In this document: one piece after another, positions 8,488 through 15,463 of the stretch
Position numbering within the stretch: the stretch's first letter is position 1
Layout of the letters: every line of letters starts with the position of its first letter
The notes under the pieces: model-generated
The model's database searches: none
The model's input: only the letters and a program-made list of their open reading frames with translations
What the model was told of the DNA's origin: nothing
Source of the DNA: Aquibacillus kalidii
GTDB lineage: Bacteria; Bacillota; Bacilli; Bacillales; Amphibacillaceae
Reading direction: 5' to 3'
NCBI RefSeq assembly: GCF_014280935.1
Contig: NZ_JACLZI010000065.1
Coordinates: forward strand, 1 to 38,022
Length of the DNA: 38,022 nucleotides
Position numbers and translations under genes: made by a program

Positions 8488-8655
8488 CCGTAACACCCTC
8501 CTTTTTCTTTAACGAGTATCCGTCTGTGGTATAAGAGGATTATACATCATTACTGCATGATTAACTGTCAAAAATTCATCATCTAGCTTTTATACCTAGA
8601 TAAATTCGTAGTGGACTTCTTTTTATTTGTTTCAAATTAACCCCTCCCTTGTACT

Positions 8656-8681
8656 ATTATATCAAAATGTAAGCGCTACAT
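8656..8681 (-). promoter_or_regulatory. cre-like site and -10 upstream of the anchored-protein gene
   Basis: TGTAAGCGCTACAT at 8668-8681 matches the CcpA cre consensus at nearly all positions and is close to palindromic. A TATAAT on the minus strand at 8656-8661 has no good -35. CcpA control is inferred, not shown. Confidence 0.4.
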
Positions 8682-8740
8682 TTATATTTATATGATGAAA
8701 TTCTGTTGGCCTTCTTAAGTTTATTTTTGATAAGTAAAAT

Positions 8741-8811
8741 CTATAGAATCTGCAGTAAGTAATTCCCTTATTTACTTATCTGAAGGGTATGATTACTCCG
8801 CTTTCCGTGGC
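8741..8811. repeat. Degenerate copy of the dispersed left-end repeat
   Basis: Shares with 37888-37970 the order TATAGAATC, AAGTAATTC.CTTATTTACTTAT, GGGT..GAT.ACTC, then CGCTTTCCGTGG. Relative to that copy it lacks GCTTCGGCAGAATACTC, a 17-base gap bounded by ACTC direct repeats. This looks like a small recombination deletion. Confidence 0.65.
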
Positions 8812-8898
8812 AGCATTCACTTAAAAAAATAGTAAGAAGTTAGTTACTGCAGAGTTTATCTCTAAAGTGAAAATATTTATGTTTAGTAAGTGAGCTAT

Positions 8899-8940
8899 AA
8901 ATAGCAAAAACCAGATGAGATCATCTGGTTTTTGCTATTT
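8899..8940. terminator. Perfect 20-bp hairpin terminator of the LPXTA gene
   Basis: Two 20-base arms (8899-8918 and 8921-8940) are exact reverse complements around a 2-base centre. The A-rich and T-rich outer ends allow termination in either direction. It overlaps the stop codon of the gene at 8939. Confidence 0.85.
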
Positions 8941-9922
8941 ATATAGTTCTTCTAAACTTAACTATTCCAGCTCCTACAACAAGAAGTAGGGTCCCTATTA
9001 ACATAAGATTTCCAAATGGACTTGCTGTATTCGGCAATTCATTCTGTTCCTCAGTTTGTTTAGCTACACTTTCAACCTTTGTAGTTTTCTCAGGTGTTGC
9101 TTGAACAGGAGGTTGTTCAATTGTTACATCTTCTACTAAGTCTGAACCGAACATCTCACCTGTTATTACCATATCAGCCAATAAATCACCATTTAAATTA
9201 TACAACTCAATAGTAAGGGCGCTAATATCCGCATCTGGAATTTGCAACAAATAGTCAAGAGTCACTTCTGATTCCACACCGTTTTCTACTATATAATATT
9301 TGGCTTGAAGTTCGAAACCTTGAAGGATTCTATTCCATACTGTCTTGAATTGTTCTAATTGTTCTGCAGTTAAATCACTAGCCGAATCAAATTCACCCAG
9401 TGCATCGAAATCAGCAGAAATCGCTTCTAGTTCTTCTAATAGCTGACTTCCATTGAGTACCGTTTCAAAATGACTAGTTAGTTTATCCATCTCTGCTTCA
9501 GTTAGACCAAAGCTCTCCATCATTTCACCGATAAGGTCAAATGCGCCATCACCTAAGTAATATTCTGAGACAATAAAATCAATATCATCGATAAAAGTAA
9601 ATTCATCAATAGTATAGCCAGACTCTGCTAATATACCCTCTAGCTCCTCTAACGTAATATCATAGCTTACTACTAACTCTTGTAATGTAGCCTCTGTTAC
9701 CGTTTCTCCTAAGAAATCCTTCAGGTCAATCAAAGATTCATAGTTAGCAATTGAATCATCATAGTTTTCATTTAAGTAGTTTTCTAACTGTTCTTGACTC
9801 ATTCCAATAGATGTCAAATAATCATCTAATTCACTTTGTTGTACTGCAGCAGATGTTGAGAATGGATTAATACCAATAAAAATTAAAACAGACAAGAAAC
9901 TTGCAAGCCAATACTTTTTCAA
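8939..9922 (-). CDS. Processed acidic surface protein with LPXTA sorting signal
   Basis: A 327-aa secreted protein. The N-terminus MKKYWLASFLSVLIFIGINP is a signal peptide, probably cut after STSAA near residue 26. The mature part is strongly acidic. At the C-terminus ELPNTA (residues 295-300), a hydrophobic segment and FRRTI form a sortase cell-wall anchor of the LPXTA type used by class D sortases. This matches the family NCBI names 'processed acidic surface protein' (TIGR04383 from memory). A helical pattern recurs: SIGMSQEQLENYL, SYDITLEELEGIL, SFGLTEAEMDKLT, ASDLTAEQLEQF. The start is TTG with GGAGG 7 bases upstream. No sortase gene lies in the window. Function is unknown. Confidence 0.85.
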   Translation of the reverse strand: MKKYWLASFLSVLIFIGINPFSTSAAVQQSELDDYLTSIGMSQEQLENYLNENYDDSIANYESLIDLKDFLGETVTEATLQELVVSYDITLEELEGILAESGYTIDEFTFIDDIDFIVSEYYLGDGAFDLIGEMMESFGLTEAEMDKLTSHFETVLNGSQLLEELEAISADFDALGEFDSASDLTAEQLEQFKTVWNRILQGFELQAKYYIVENGVESEVTLDYLLQIPDADISALTIELYNLNGDLLADMVITGEMFGSDLVEDVTIEQPPVQATPEKTTKVESVAKQTEEQNELPNTASPFGNLMLIGTLLLVVGAGIVKFRRTI

Positions 9923-10128
9923 CCTAATTCCTCCATAAAAAAATGAATTTTAACAATCTAATTATATACCGTTTTAACTCAAAAACAATCATTTTTTTAC
10001 AAATTTTGATAAAAATTAAATATAACTAACTATAACATCAAAATTCTAGATAATACTAAATATAACTCTAATTTACTTAAAATAATTCCATACGACAATC
10101 CAAACCTCATTAAATCCCACCATAAAAT

Positions 10129-10155
10129 GGGAACTTTTTGCCATTTTTAAACGTA
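10129..10155 (+). promoter_or_regulatory. Sigma-W-like promoter upstream of nfeD-flotillin
   Basis: GGGAAC (10129-10134) and CGTA (10152-10155) are separated by 17 bases, close to the sigma-W consensus TGAAAC-N16/17-CGTA. In B. subtilis the homologous yuaF-yuaG-yuaI operon belongs to the sigma-W regulon, which supports the reading. Confidence 0.6.
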
Positions 10156-10199
10156 TATATTAGTTGAACAGCTAGAAAATTACGAAAGGATGTGTTCTT

Positions 10200-10724
10200 A
10201 TTGTTGCTTTAGATATTTATTGGGGCCTACTCTGGGGCAGTCTTTCAATTGCAATCATTTCGTTATTCTTTGGGGACATGATTAATGGCTTACTAGATAG
10301 CATATTCGATAGTTTAGGTGAATTCCTCAACCCACTTTTAGTCTTTGGTACACTATCCGTTGTTGGTGGTGCCGGCGTTTTATTAACTAAGTACTCTAGC
10401 TTGGATAGTCTTTATGTACTCATCGCCAGTCTGTTTATAGGTATTTTGTCTTATATTATGATCTATTACTTTATTGTTATTCCTATGTCACATGCAGAGG
10501 CATCTACTTCCATCTCGATAAAAGATCTAGAAGGGCGGATTGGAGAAGTATTGACAACCATTCCGGCTCAAGGCCTTGGAGAGGTGTTTATTGAATCACC
10601 AAATGGAAGTCGTAACGAATCAGCTCAAAGTTTTGATTCTAATGAAATTAAACAAGGGTCTAAAGTTGTTGTTGTTCAAGTAAAAGATCAGATTTTACAT
10701 GTATCCGAAATAAACGAGTTATAA
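10200..10724 (+). CDS. yuaF: NfeD/YuaF-like membrane protein, probable ATT start
   Basis: Partner of flotillin in the NfeD family: N-terminal membrane segments and a C-terminal OB-fold, seen here as LEGRIGEVLTTIPAQGLGEV and a final VVVVQVKDQILHV. The first in-frame ATG is at 10278, but it is preceded by GGGGAC only 2 bases away and would remove a conserved hydrophobic segment. Reading upstream in frame gives ALDIYWGLLWGSLSIAIISL, which resembles the N-terminus of B. subtilis YuaF. The only plausible initiator is ATT at 10200, with AAAGGA 9 bases upstream. From there the product is 174 aa, the YuaF length. If ATT is not used, the protein is 148 aa from 10278. Confidence 0.82.
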   Translation: MVALDIYWGLLWGSLSIAIISLFFGDMINGLLDSIFDSLGEFLNPLLVFGTLSVVGGAGVLLTKYSSLDSLYVLIASLFIGILSYIMIYYFIVIPMSHAEASTSISIKDLEGRIGEVLTTIPAQGLGEVFIESPNGSRNESAQSFDSNEIKQGSKVVVVQVKDQILHVSEINEL

Positions 10725-10742
10725 AATTTCAGGGGGCTAATT

Positions 10743-12194
10743 ATGGATTTTATTATTGTGATTGGTGTTATTGCCGCTGTCTTTGTAGCGTTTGCTATTT
10801 TATTTGCAGCTCGATATAAAACAGTTGGTGCAGACGATGCTATGATCGTTACCGGTAGCTTTCTTGGTAACAAAAATGTACATAAAGTGGATGGCGGTAG
10901 TGGAATAAAGATTGTCCGTGGTGGCGGTGCTTTTATTCTCCCGATCTTTCAACAGTTTGAAAAAATCAGCTTACGATCTCACAGTCTCGATATTTCCACA
11001 CCAAATGTTTATACCGAAAATGGGGTACCTGTTATGGCAGACGGTACAGCTATTATTAAAGTACAAAGCACTACTGAAGGAATTGCAACAGCCGGGGAAC
11101 AATTCCTTGGTAAAGATAATTCCGAACTTCGAGGAGAAGCTCAAGAGGTACTCGAGGGGCACCTTCGTGCGATTCTAGGAACGATGACTGTTGAGGAAAT
11201 TTACAAAAACCGAGAACGTTTTGCTCAAGAGGTACAAACACAAGCAGCTGTAGACTTAAAAAAAATGGGGCTACAAATCGTTTCTTTTACCATTAAAGAT
11301 GTTCAAGATGAGAATGGTTATTTAGAAGCCTTAGGTAAGCCACGAATTTCTGAAGTTAAACGAGATGCACAAATTGCAGAAGCAAATGCAATGCGTGATG
11401 CTAGAATTAAGAAGGCGGAAGCAGAAAGAGAAAGTAAAAGCGCAGAGCTACTAAGCGAAACGCAAATTGCAGAGGCAACAAAAGAAAAGGAACTAAAGAT
11501 CGCAGCATATAAACGAGATCAAGACACCGCCAAAGCCGAAGCGGATATGGCTTATAAATTACAAGGTGCCAAATCTGAACAGCAAGTAAAACAGGAAGAA
11601 ATGCAAATTCAACTCGTTGAGAAAAATAAACAAATTGAAATTGATGAAAAAGAGGTTCTGCGTAAACAGCGTCAATATGAAGCAGAAATATCTAAAAAGG
11701 CGGAAGCAGAACGGTATGCCGCCGAACAAAAAGCAGAGGCAGATAAAGTTACCCGAGTTAAGAATGCCGAAGCTGAAGCTGCCCAAATTCGACTTGACGG
11801 GGAAGCAGAAGCTGAAGCTATCCGCTTAAAAGGTTTTGCTGAAGCTGAAGCTAAAGAAAAATTAGCAGATGCAATGGAGAAATACGGGGAAGCAGCAATC
11901 CTTGAAATGATCATTAAAATGCTACCTGAGTTTGCAGGTAAAATTGCGGATCCTGTTCGTGCTATTGATAAGGTTACTGTGGTTGATAACGGAAATGGAG
12001 ATGGTGACGGCGCCACTCGAATGAGTAGTTATGTAACAAAATTAATGAGCCAACTTCCAGAAACCTTAAAAGATGTCTCAGGAGTAGACCTAAAAGGAAT
12101 GTTAGATAATGTAGCTGCAAAAAGTGAATCTAAGATAAAAAATAACCTAGCCCAAACTACAAAGGAGAATTTAAATACAGGTGATATTGAGTAA
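10743..12194 (+). CDS. floT: Flotillin-family protein FloT/YuaG
   Basis: A scaffold protein of functional membrane microdomains. The 483-aa product begins with a hydrophobic segment, MDFIIVIGVIAAVFVAFAIL, followed by an SPFH domain (about residues 30-190). From about residue 202 to 380 comes a long coiled coil rich in EA repeats (AEAEA, EAEAKEKLADAMEKYGEAA), then a C-terminal region. It starts 18 bases after nfeD with an AGGGGGC site, forming the yuaF-yuaG pair. The sigma-W-like promoter upstream of nfeD would give envelope-stress induction. B. subtilis YuaG is slightly longer (about 509 aa). The next gene is convergent, so no yuaI partner is present. Confidence 0.94.
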   Translation: MDFIIVIGVIAAVFVAFAILFAARYKTVGADDAMIVTGSFLGNKNVHKVDGGSGIKIVRGGGAFILPIFQQFEKISLRSHSLDISTPNVYTENGVPVMADGTAIIKVQSTTEGIATAGEQFLGKDNSELRGEAQEVLEGHLRAILGTMTVEEIYKNRERFAQEVQTQAAVDLKKMGLQIVSFTIKDVQDENGYLEALGKPRISEVKRDAQIAEANAMRDARIKKAEAERESKSAELLSETQIAEATKEKELKIAAYKRDQDTAKAEADMAYKLQGAKSEQQVKQEEMQIQLVEKNKQIEIDEKEVLRKQRQYEAEISKKAEAERYAAEQKAEADKVTRVKNAEAEAAQIRLDGEAEAEAIRLKGFAEAEAKEKLADAMEKYGEAAILEMIIKMLPEFAGKIADPVRAIDKVTVVDNGNGDGDGATRMSSYVTKLMSQLPETLKDVSGVDLKGMLDNVAAKSESKIKNNLAQTTKENLNTGDIE

Positions 12195-12249
12195 AAAGTC
12201 ACCCTATCAAAATTAAAACTAGTAATAATTTTAAAATGAATATAACAAC

Positions 12250-12285
12250 GATAAGGGAAGTAAGGTATCTAATGCTTCCCTTATC
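12250..12285. terminator. Shared terminator hairpin between floT and proC
   Basis: GATAAGGGAAG and CTTCCCTTATC are exact 11-bp arms with a 14-nt loop, in the interval between two convergent genes. The T-run is weak on both sides. Confidence 0.6.
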
Positions 12286-12291
12286 AATTGT

Positions 12292-13077
12292 TTACCCAAC
12301 ATGATTTCTACAAGCCCCTATAGCAGCTTTCATTAATTCATCTAACTTATTTTCTTGCAATACTCTTAAGCCCTCTGCTGTAGATCCACCTGGTGTTGCT
12401 ACTTGATTAGCTAAATCCATAGGAGCTTCCGCAGTTTGTAACATAGCTGCAGACCCAGAAATCATTTGAGCAATTATCTTTCGTGCCTGGGTTTCTGTAA
12501 TACCCGTTTCACGTGCGATATTTACTAATGCATCTGCCATTAGATAGACGAATGCAGGTGCACTACCAGTTAGTGCTGTTAATTGCTTAACTTGCTGTTC
12601 GCTTACTTCTTGATAATCCCCTATTGGCTCCAGGACTTCTTCTAACAACTGCACATGACCGGAGGTAGTACTTTTACCCAATGTGTAAAGGGTTGAAGAT
12701 TCACCTAACTCAGCAGCAGTGTTTGGCATTACCCAAGCAACTGGTGTATTTTCTGGAAGAGTTTTTTCTAGCGTACTTGGTCCAATCCCAGCTGCAACAG
12801 TGACTACTAATTGACTATTCACATAATCCTTCATTTCCTTAAGTAGCTCTTTATGTGTTTCAGGGGGAATGGCTAAAATAACTACATTTACTTCATTAAT
12901 GACTTGCTGCCAATTGGATACAGCCTGTATTCCATATTTTTGAACAACATCTTCTAATCGTTTTTGATTTCCGTTATTCGTTACATAGATTTGTGCATTT
13001 CCGTTTTGGGTTAGTCCAGCTATCATAGCCTGCGCCATACGTCCTGCTCCGATAAACAATAGTTTTGTTTTTGTCAT
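12292..13077 (-). CDS. proC: Pyrroline-5-carboxylate reductase
   Basis: Last step of proline synthesis, reducing pyrroline-5-carboxylate with NAD(P)H. The 261-aa protein starts with the Rossmann motif LLFIGAGRMAQAMIAGL and has the C-terminal dimer signature GSAPAFVYLMADALVNIARETG and a VATPGGSTAEGLRVLQENKL segment. A frame opens at 13092, but there the ATG is part of the ribosome site: ATGGGAGGAGAAGTT precedes the true ATG at 13077. Bacillus species carry several paralogs (ProG, ProH, ProI), and sequence alone does not show which this is. In halophilic relatives proline synthesis matters for osmoprotection; no osmotic regulatory signal is visible here. Confidence 0.95.
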   Translation of the reverse strand: MTKTKLLFIGAGRMAQAMIAGLTQNGNAQIYVTNNGNQKRLEDVVQKYGIQAVSNWQQVINEVNVVILAIPPETHKELLKEMKDYVNSQLVVTVAAGIGPSTLEKTLPENTPVAWVMPNTAAELGESSTLYTLGKSTTSGHVQLLEEVLEPIGDYQEVSEQQVKQLTALTGSAPAFVYLMADALVNIARETGITETQARKIIAQMISGSAAMLQTAEAPMDLANQVATPGGSTAEGLRVLQENKLDELMKAAIGACRNHVG

Positions 13078-13234
13078 AACTTCTCCTCCCATGTACTTAA
13101 TTGCCTATATTGTAGCATATTGAAATAGCATTATCTTAAATAAGGAATTGGTCACAAAACCTACCTTTGACTTTAATTCAATATTGTATAAAGATAGAAT
13201 AGTAACTTCAAATATAAGAAGGGGGTGAATACAG

Positions 13235-13606
13235 TTGGTTTTAGACCTTATTAGTGAAATCAATAGTGATTTTTACCCGATGTACTTTTATATAACGATT
13301 ATTTTAACAATTTTCTGTTCACTGCAGCTTGTTCATATTACACATCATTATCTTAATGATTACCGGTCCATTACGACAAAAAATCAAAAGTTTATAAATA
13401 TAACAGCTCAACTAAACCGAGTGAATGTTAACTCTAAATCAGATAGACTTAGTTGGATCACCAAGAAAATGAAGCGCAAAGAAGGACCTGAAGACGATTC
13501 AGACAACAATTCCTCGAATTTGAACAAAACGTATCTAACAATTCGAGGAGGACTAACATGTCTAAACAAACTTTATTCACTTTTTTCAAAAAATATAGCT
13601 TTATAG
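13235..13606 (+). CDS. mifM: MifM-like translation-arrest sensor peptide upstream of yidC2
   Basis: A 123-aa ORF starting with TTG, with a strong GGGGGTG site about 8 bases upstream. The N-terminus has one membrane segment (about residues 14-33, YPMYFYITIILTIFCSLQLV). Residues 71-90 read RLSWITKKMKRKEGPEDDSD: an R-L-x-W-I...M...acidic arrangement that resembles the B. subtilis MifM arrest sequence, where an R-I, W-I, Met and an acidic cluster are required for stalling. The frame overlaps yidC2 by 49 bases. A hairpin masking the yidC2 ribosome site begins 12 bases after the D88 codon, so a ribosome halted there would keep it open. Known model: poor membrane insertion of MifM prolongs arrest and induces YidC2. 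Assignment here is by motif and position, without alignment. Confidence 0.8.
   Translation: MVLDLISEINSDFYPMYFYITIILTIFCSLQLVHITHHYLNDYRSITTKNQKFINITAQLNRVNVNSKSDRLSWITKKMKRKEGPEDDSDNNSSNLNKTYLTIRGGLTCLNKLYSLFSKNIAL
13511..13551 (+). promoter_or_regulatory. Hairpin sequestering the yidC2 Shine-Dalgarno
   Basis: TCCTCGAATT (13511-13520) and AATTCGAGGA (13540-13549) are exact complements with a 19-nt loop. The right arm covers most of AGGAGG (13546-13551), the ribosome site 6 bases before the yidC2 ATG. A ribosome stalled near codon 88 of the upstream ORF would cover the left arm and free the site. Confidence 0.82.
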
Positions 13607-14373
13607 GTTTACTACTTCTATTGTTCGTTTTATCAGGCTGCCAAGGAGCTAACAGTCAAACAATTGACCCTGAAACTGCAGGTTTTTTTGACCGTTATTT
13701 CGTTTATACTTTTATTGTTTTCATTAAGAATGTTGCTACATTTTTTGGTGGTAACTACGGACTGTCCATTGTTCTTGTTACATTAATTGTTCGCTTGGCA
13801 TTAATGCCACTAATGCTTAAACAACAAAAGGGCAGTTATCAAATGAAGGACAAAATGAGTACAATGAAGCCCGAACTTGATGCGTTACAGACAAAGTATA
13901 AACAAAAAAAGGATGCAGAGTCTCAGAAAAAAATGCAAGAGGAGATGATGGCCCTTTATAAGAAGCATAACTTTAATCCAATTGCATCGATGGGTTGCCT
14001 GCCAATGATTATTCAATTCCCTATTCTAATTGGGTTTTATTATGCAATTAGATCAACTCCTGAGATTGCGGAGCATTCTTTTTTATGGTTTAACCTAGGA
14101 CAAACAGATATGATTATGCCTTTTATAGCAGCAGCCATTTATTTCATACAATTTAAGGTCACCCAAATTGGTTTGGAACCAAAGCAACAAAAACAAATGG
14201 CCATGATGGGACTTATTTCTCCTGTTATGATTGGCTTTGTATCCTTTTCGGCCCCCGCTGCTTTACCTCTCTATTGGACGGTCGGAGGTATGTTCTTGAT
14301 TTTTCAACAGTTTCTATCTAAAAAGCTTTATCAACCTAAGCAAACATTAACACCTTCTAGCATTAAGAATTAA
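13558..14373 (+). CDS. yidC2: Membrane protein insertase YidC2 (YqjG/OxaA2 type)
   Basis: Inserts and folds membrane proteins with or without Sec. The 271-aa lipoprotein has a signal ending in LSGC (Cys28 as the lipidated residue), then the five-membrane-segment YidC/Oxa1 core: FFGGNYGLSIVLVTLIVRLALMPLMLKQQK with the conserved groove Arg, a charged cytoplasmic hairpin, and GCLPMIIQFPILIGFYYAI. The C-terminal tail is short. The upstream MifM-like ORF and SD-masking hairpin indicate the inducible YidC2 (YqjG) rather than the constitutive SpoIIIJ paralog. SD AGGAGG is optimal but folded away in the hairpin. Confidence 0.95.
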   Translation: MSKQTLFTFFKKYSFIGLLLLLFVLSGCQGANSQTIDPETAGFFDRYFVYTFIVFIKNVATFFGGNYGLSIVLVTLIVRLALMPLMLKQQKGSYQMKDKMSTMKPELDALQTKYKQKKDAESQKKMQEEMMALYKKHNFNPIASMGCLPMIIQFPILIGFYYAIRSTPEIAEHSFLWFNLGQTDMIMPFIAAAIYFIQFKVTQIGLEPKQQKQMAMMGLISPVMIGFVSFSAPAALPLYWTVGGMFLIFQQFLSKKLYQPKQTLTPSSIKN

Positions 14374-14380
14374 GAACAGA

Positions 14381-14515
14381 ATGCAGAGCGCGGCTAGCGA
14401 CATACGGAATGGACTAGGTCGTAGGAGATAAGGCAACACGGTAAACGAATTGTTATCGTACGGAGGCGAGGGAAGTGTTGCTAGTCGCTGGCGTTTGAAG
14501 CTGATTTTATAATTT
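14381..14515. repeat. GC-rich structured intergenic element after yidC2
   Basis: This segment is clearly richer in G+C than its surroundings and non-coding. Its ends contain GCTAGCGAC and GTCGCTGGCG, with AGCGAC/GTCGCT complementary across about 90 bases. The layout suggests a mobile intergenic repeat or a structured RNA. No other copy is in the window, so repeat status is a guess. Confidence 0.4.
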
Positions 14516-14524
14516 TCTATACTA

Positions 14525-14565
14525 AAAAAAGGGAGAAAGTCCGTTTTGGACCTTCTCCCTTTTTC
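14525..14565. terminator. Bidirectional terminator between yidC2 and ohr
   Basis: AAAAAGGGAGAAAGTCC, loop GTTTT, GGACCTTCTCCCTTTTT with one mismatch, A/T runs on both sides. Serves ohr on the minus strand and probably yidC2 on the plus strand. Confidence 0.8.
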
Positions 14566-14570
14566 TATTA

Positions 14571-14990
14571 TTATACAGCTTTAGGCTTCAACTCTACGTC
14601 AATATTACCTCTTGTAGCTTTAGAATATGGGCAGAAGTCATGTGCCGCTTTAGCAAGTTGTTCTGCTTCTTCCTGTGTTACTCCTTTAATATTAACGTTA
14701 AGTACAACACCAATCTTAAAACCGTTATCAGCTTCATCTTTTAATAAGCTAACTTCAGCTGTTACCTCTGACTCAATTTCCTTCTTTTGCTTAGATGCCA
14801 TAAGATTTAGCGCACCATCATAACAAGCTGAATAACCTGCCGCAAACAATTGCTCTGGGTTTGAACCTGCTTCTTTTGATCCACTAGCAGGGTTAACTAG
14901 TTTTACATCAATGATTCCGTCACTTGATTTTACGTGACCTTCACGTCCACCTTGTGCTGTAGCTTGGGATGTAAATAGTACATTACTCAT
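14571..14990 (-). CDS. ohr: Organic hydroperoxide resistance protein (Ohr/OsmC family)
   Basis: A thiol peroxidase that reduces organic and fatty-acid hydroperoxides. The start is ATG 14990, with AAAGGAGTG 8 bases away; the GTG at 14999 lies inside that site. The 139-aa protein has the peroxidatic Cys in FAAGYSACYDGAL (Cys56), the resolving Cys in HDFCPYSKATRGN (Cys120), and the conserved Arg16 and Glu46. The length is typical. Bacillus has OhrA (OhrR-controlled) and OhrB (sigma-B-controlled); no ohrR gene is adjacent. A loosely matching palindrome lies upstream at 15037. Confidence 0.95.
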   Translation of the reverse strand: MSNVLFTSQATAQGGREGHVKSSDGIIDVKLVNPASGSKEAGSNPEQLFAAGYSACYDGALNLMASKQKKEIESEVTAEVSLLKDEADNGFKIGVVLNVNIKGVTQEEAEQLAKAAHDFCPYSKATRGNIDVELKPKAV

Positions 14991-15036
14991 TAAATCCACT
15001 CCTTTTTTATATAGACCTTTACTTTTAAAGTCCTAT

Positions 15037-15050
15037 TCTAATTAATTCTA
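15037..15050. promoter_or_regulatory. Weak OhrR-like palindrome
   Basis: TCTAATTAATTCTA keeps the central AATTAATT seen in OhrR operators (consensus recalled as TACAATT-AATTGTA), but the outer positions differ. It lies about 50 bases upstream of ohr. Confidence 0.25.
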
Positions 15051-15213
15051 CTCTATTTATTCCTTTTCCTACCATTATCTAAACATTAATAACACAAAAA
15101 ATAAAAAAATCGGCCTACAAGATTATTTTTCTCTTGTTTTCCGTTTTCCATAAAAACTTCTAAACCCTAATTTCCCTTTAGTAAAAGCTAATACTAAATA
15201 TATGACACAATCT

Positions 15214-15383
15214 CTATAGATGCGAAGTAATAAATACTTATGGAGGAGTGCTATAAACTCGCTTCGGCAGAATACTCCGCTTTCCGTGGGCACGGCCTCA
15301 AGCCTTCCCGTGACGCAAAGACCGCTCTTCCGGGATCTTCACCTCGTGCTGTTCCCACAGAAGTCTCCGTATTCTGCCTACGC
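15214..15383. repeat. Dispersed repeat with terminal inverted repeats (left-end type)
   Basis: The core 15261-15383 (123 bases) is bounded by GCTTCGGCAGAATAC and its imperfect inverse at 15369-15383 (13 of 15 match; 22 of 30 over the extended end). A near-identical copy starts at 37945 and a deleted one lies at 8741-8811. It is much richer in G+C than the flanks. It encodes no protein, so it is MITE-like or REP-like. Confidence 0.72.
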
Positions 15384-15463
15384 TAATTGAAAAATTCTAA
15401 TTATATATAGTGATACGAAATACCAATATATCAACGAATCCGGCTTTTTTCACTAGAAAAGAA

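Larger units (their letters stand above)
8497..8938. other. Gene-free interval with a repeat copy and a cre-like site
   Basis: About 440 bases with no supportable gene. It holds a cre-like palindrome at 8668-8681, a TATAAT on the minus strand at 8656-8661, a degenerate copy of the dispersed repeat at 8741-8811, and the terminator hairpin at 8899-8940. Confidence 0.7.

Noticed and set aside
10190-10285. ATG at 10190 in another frame as the nfeD start
   Set aside because: It gives a 31-codon peptide ending in a stop and its ribosome site would overlap the start; the nfeD frame needs the ATT at 10200 or the ATG at 10278.
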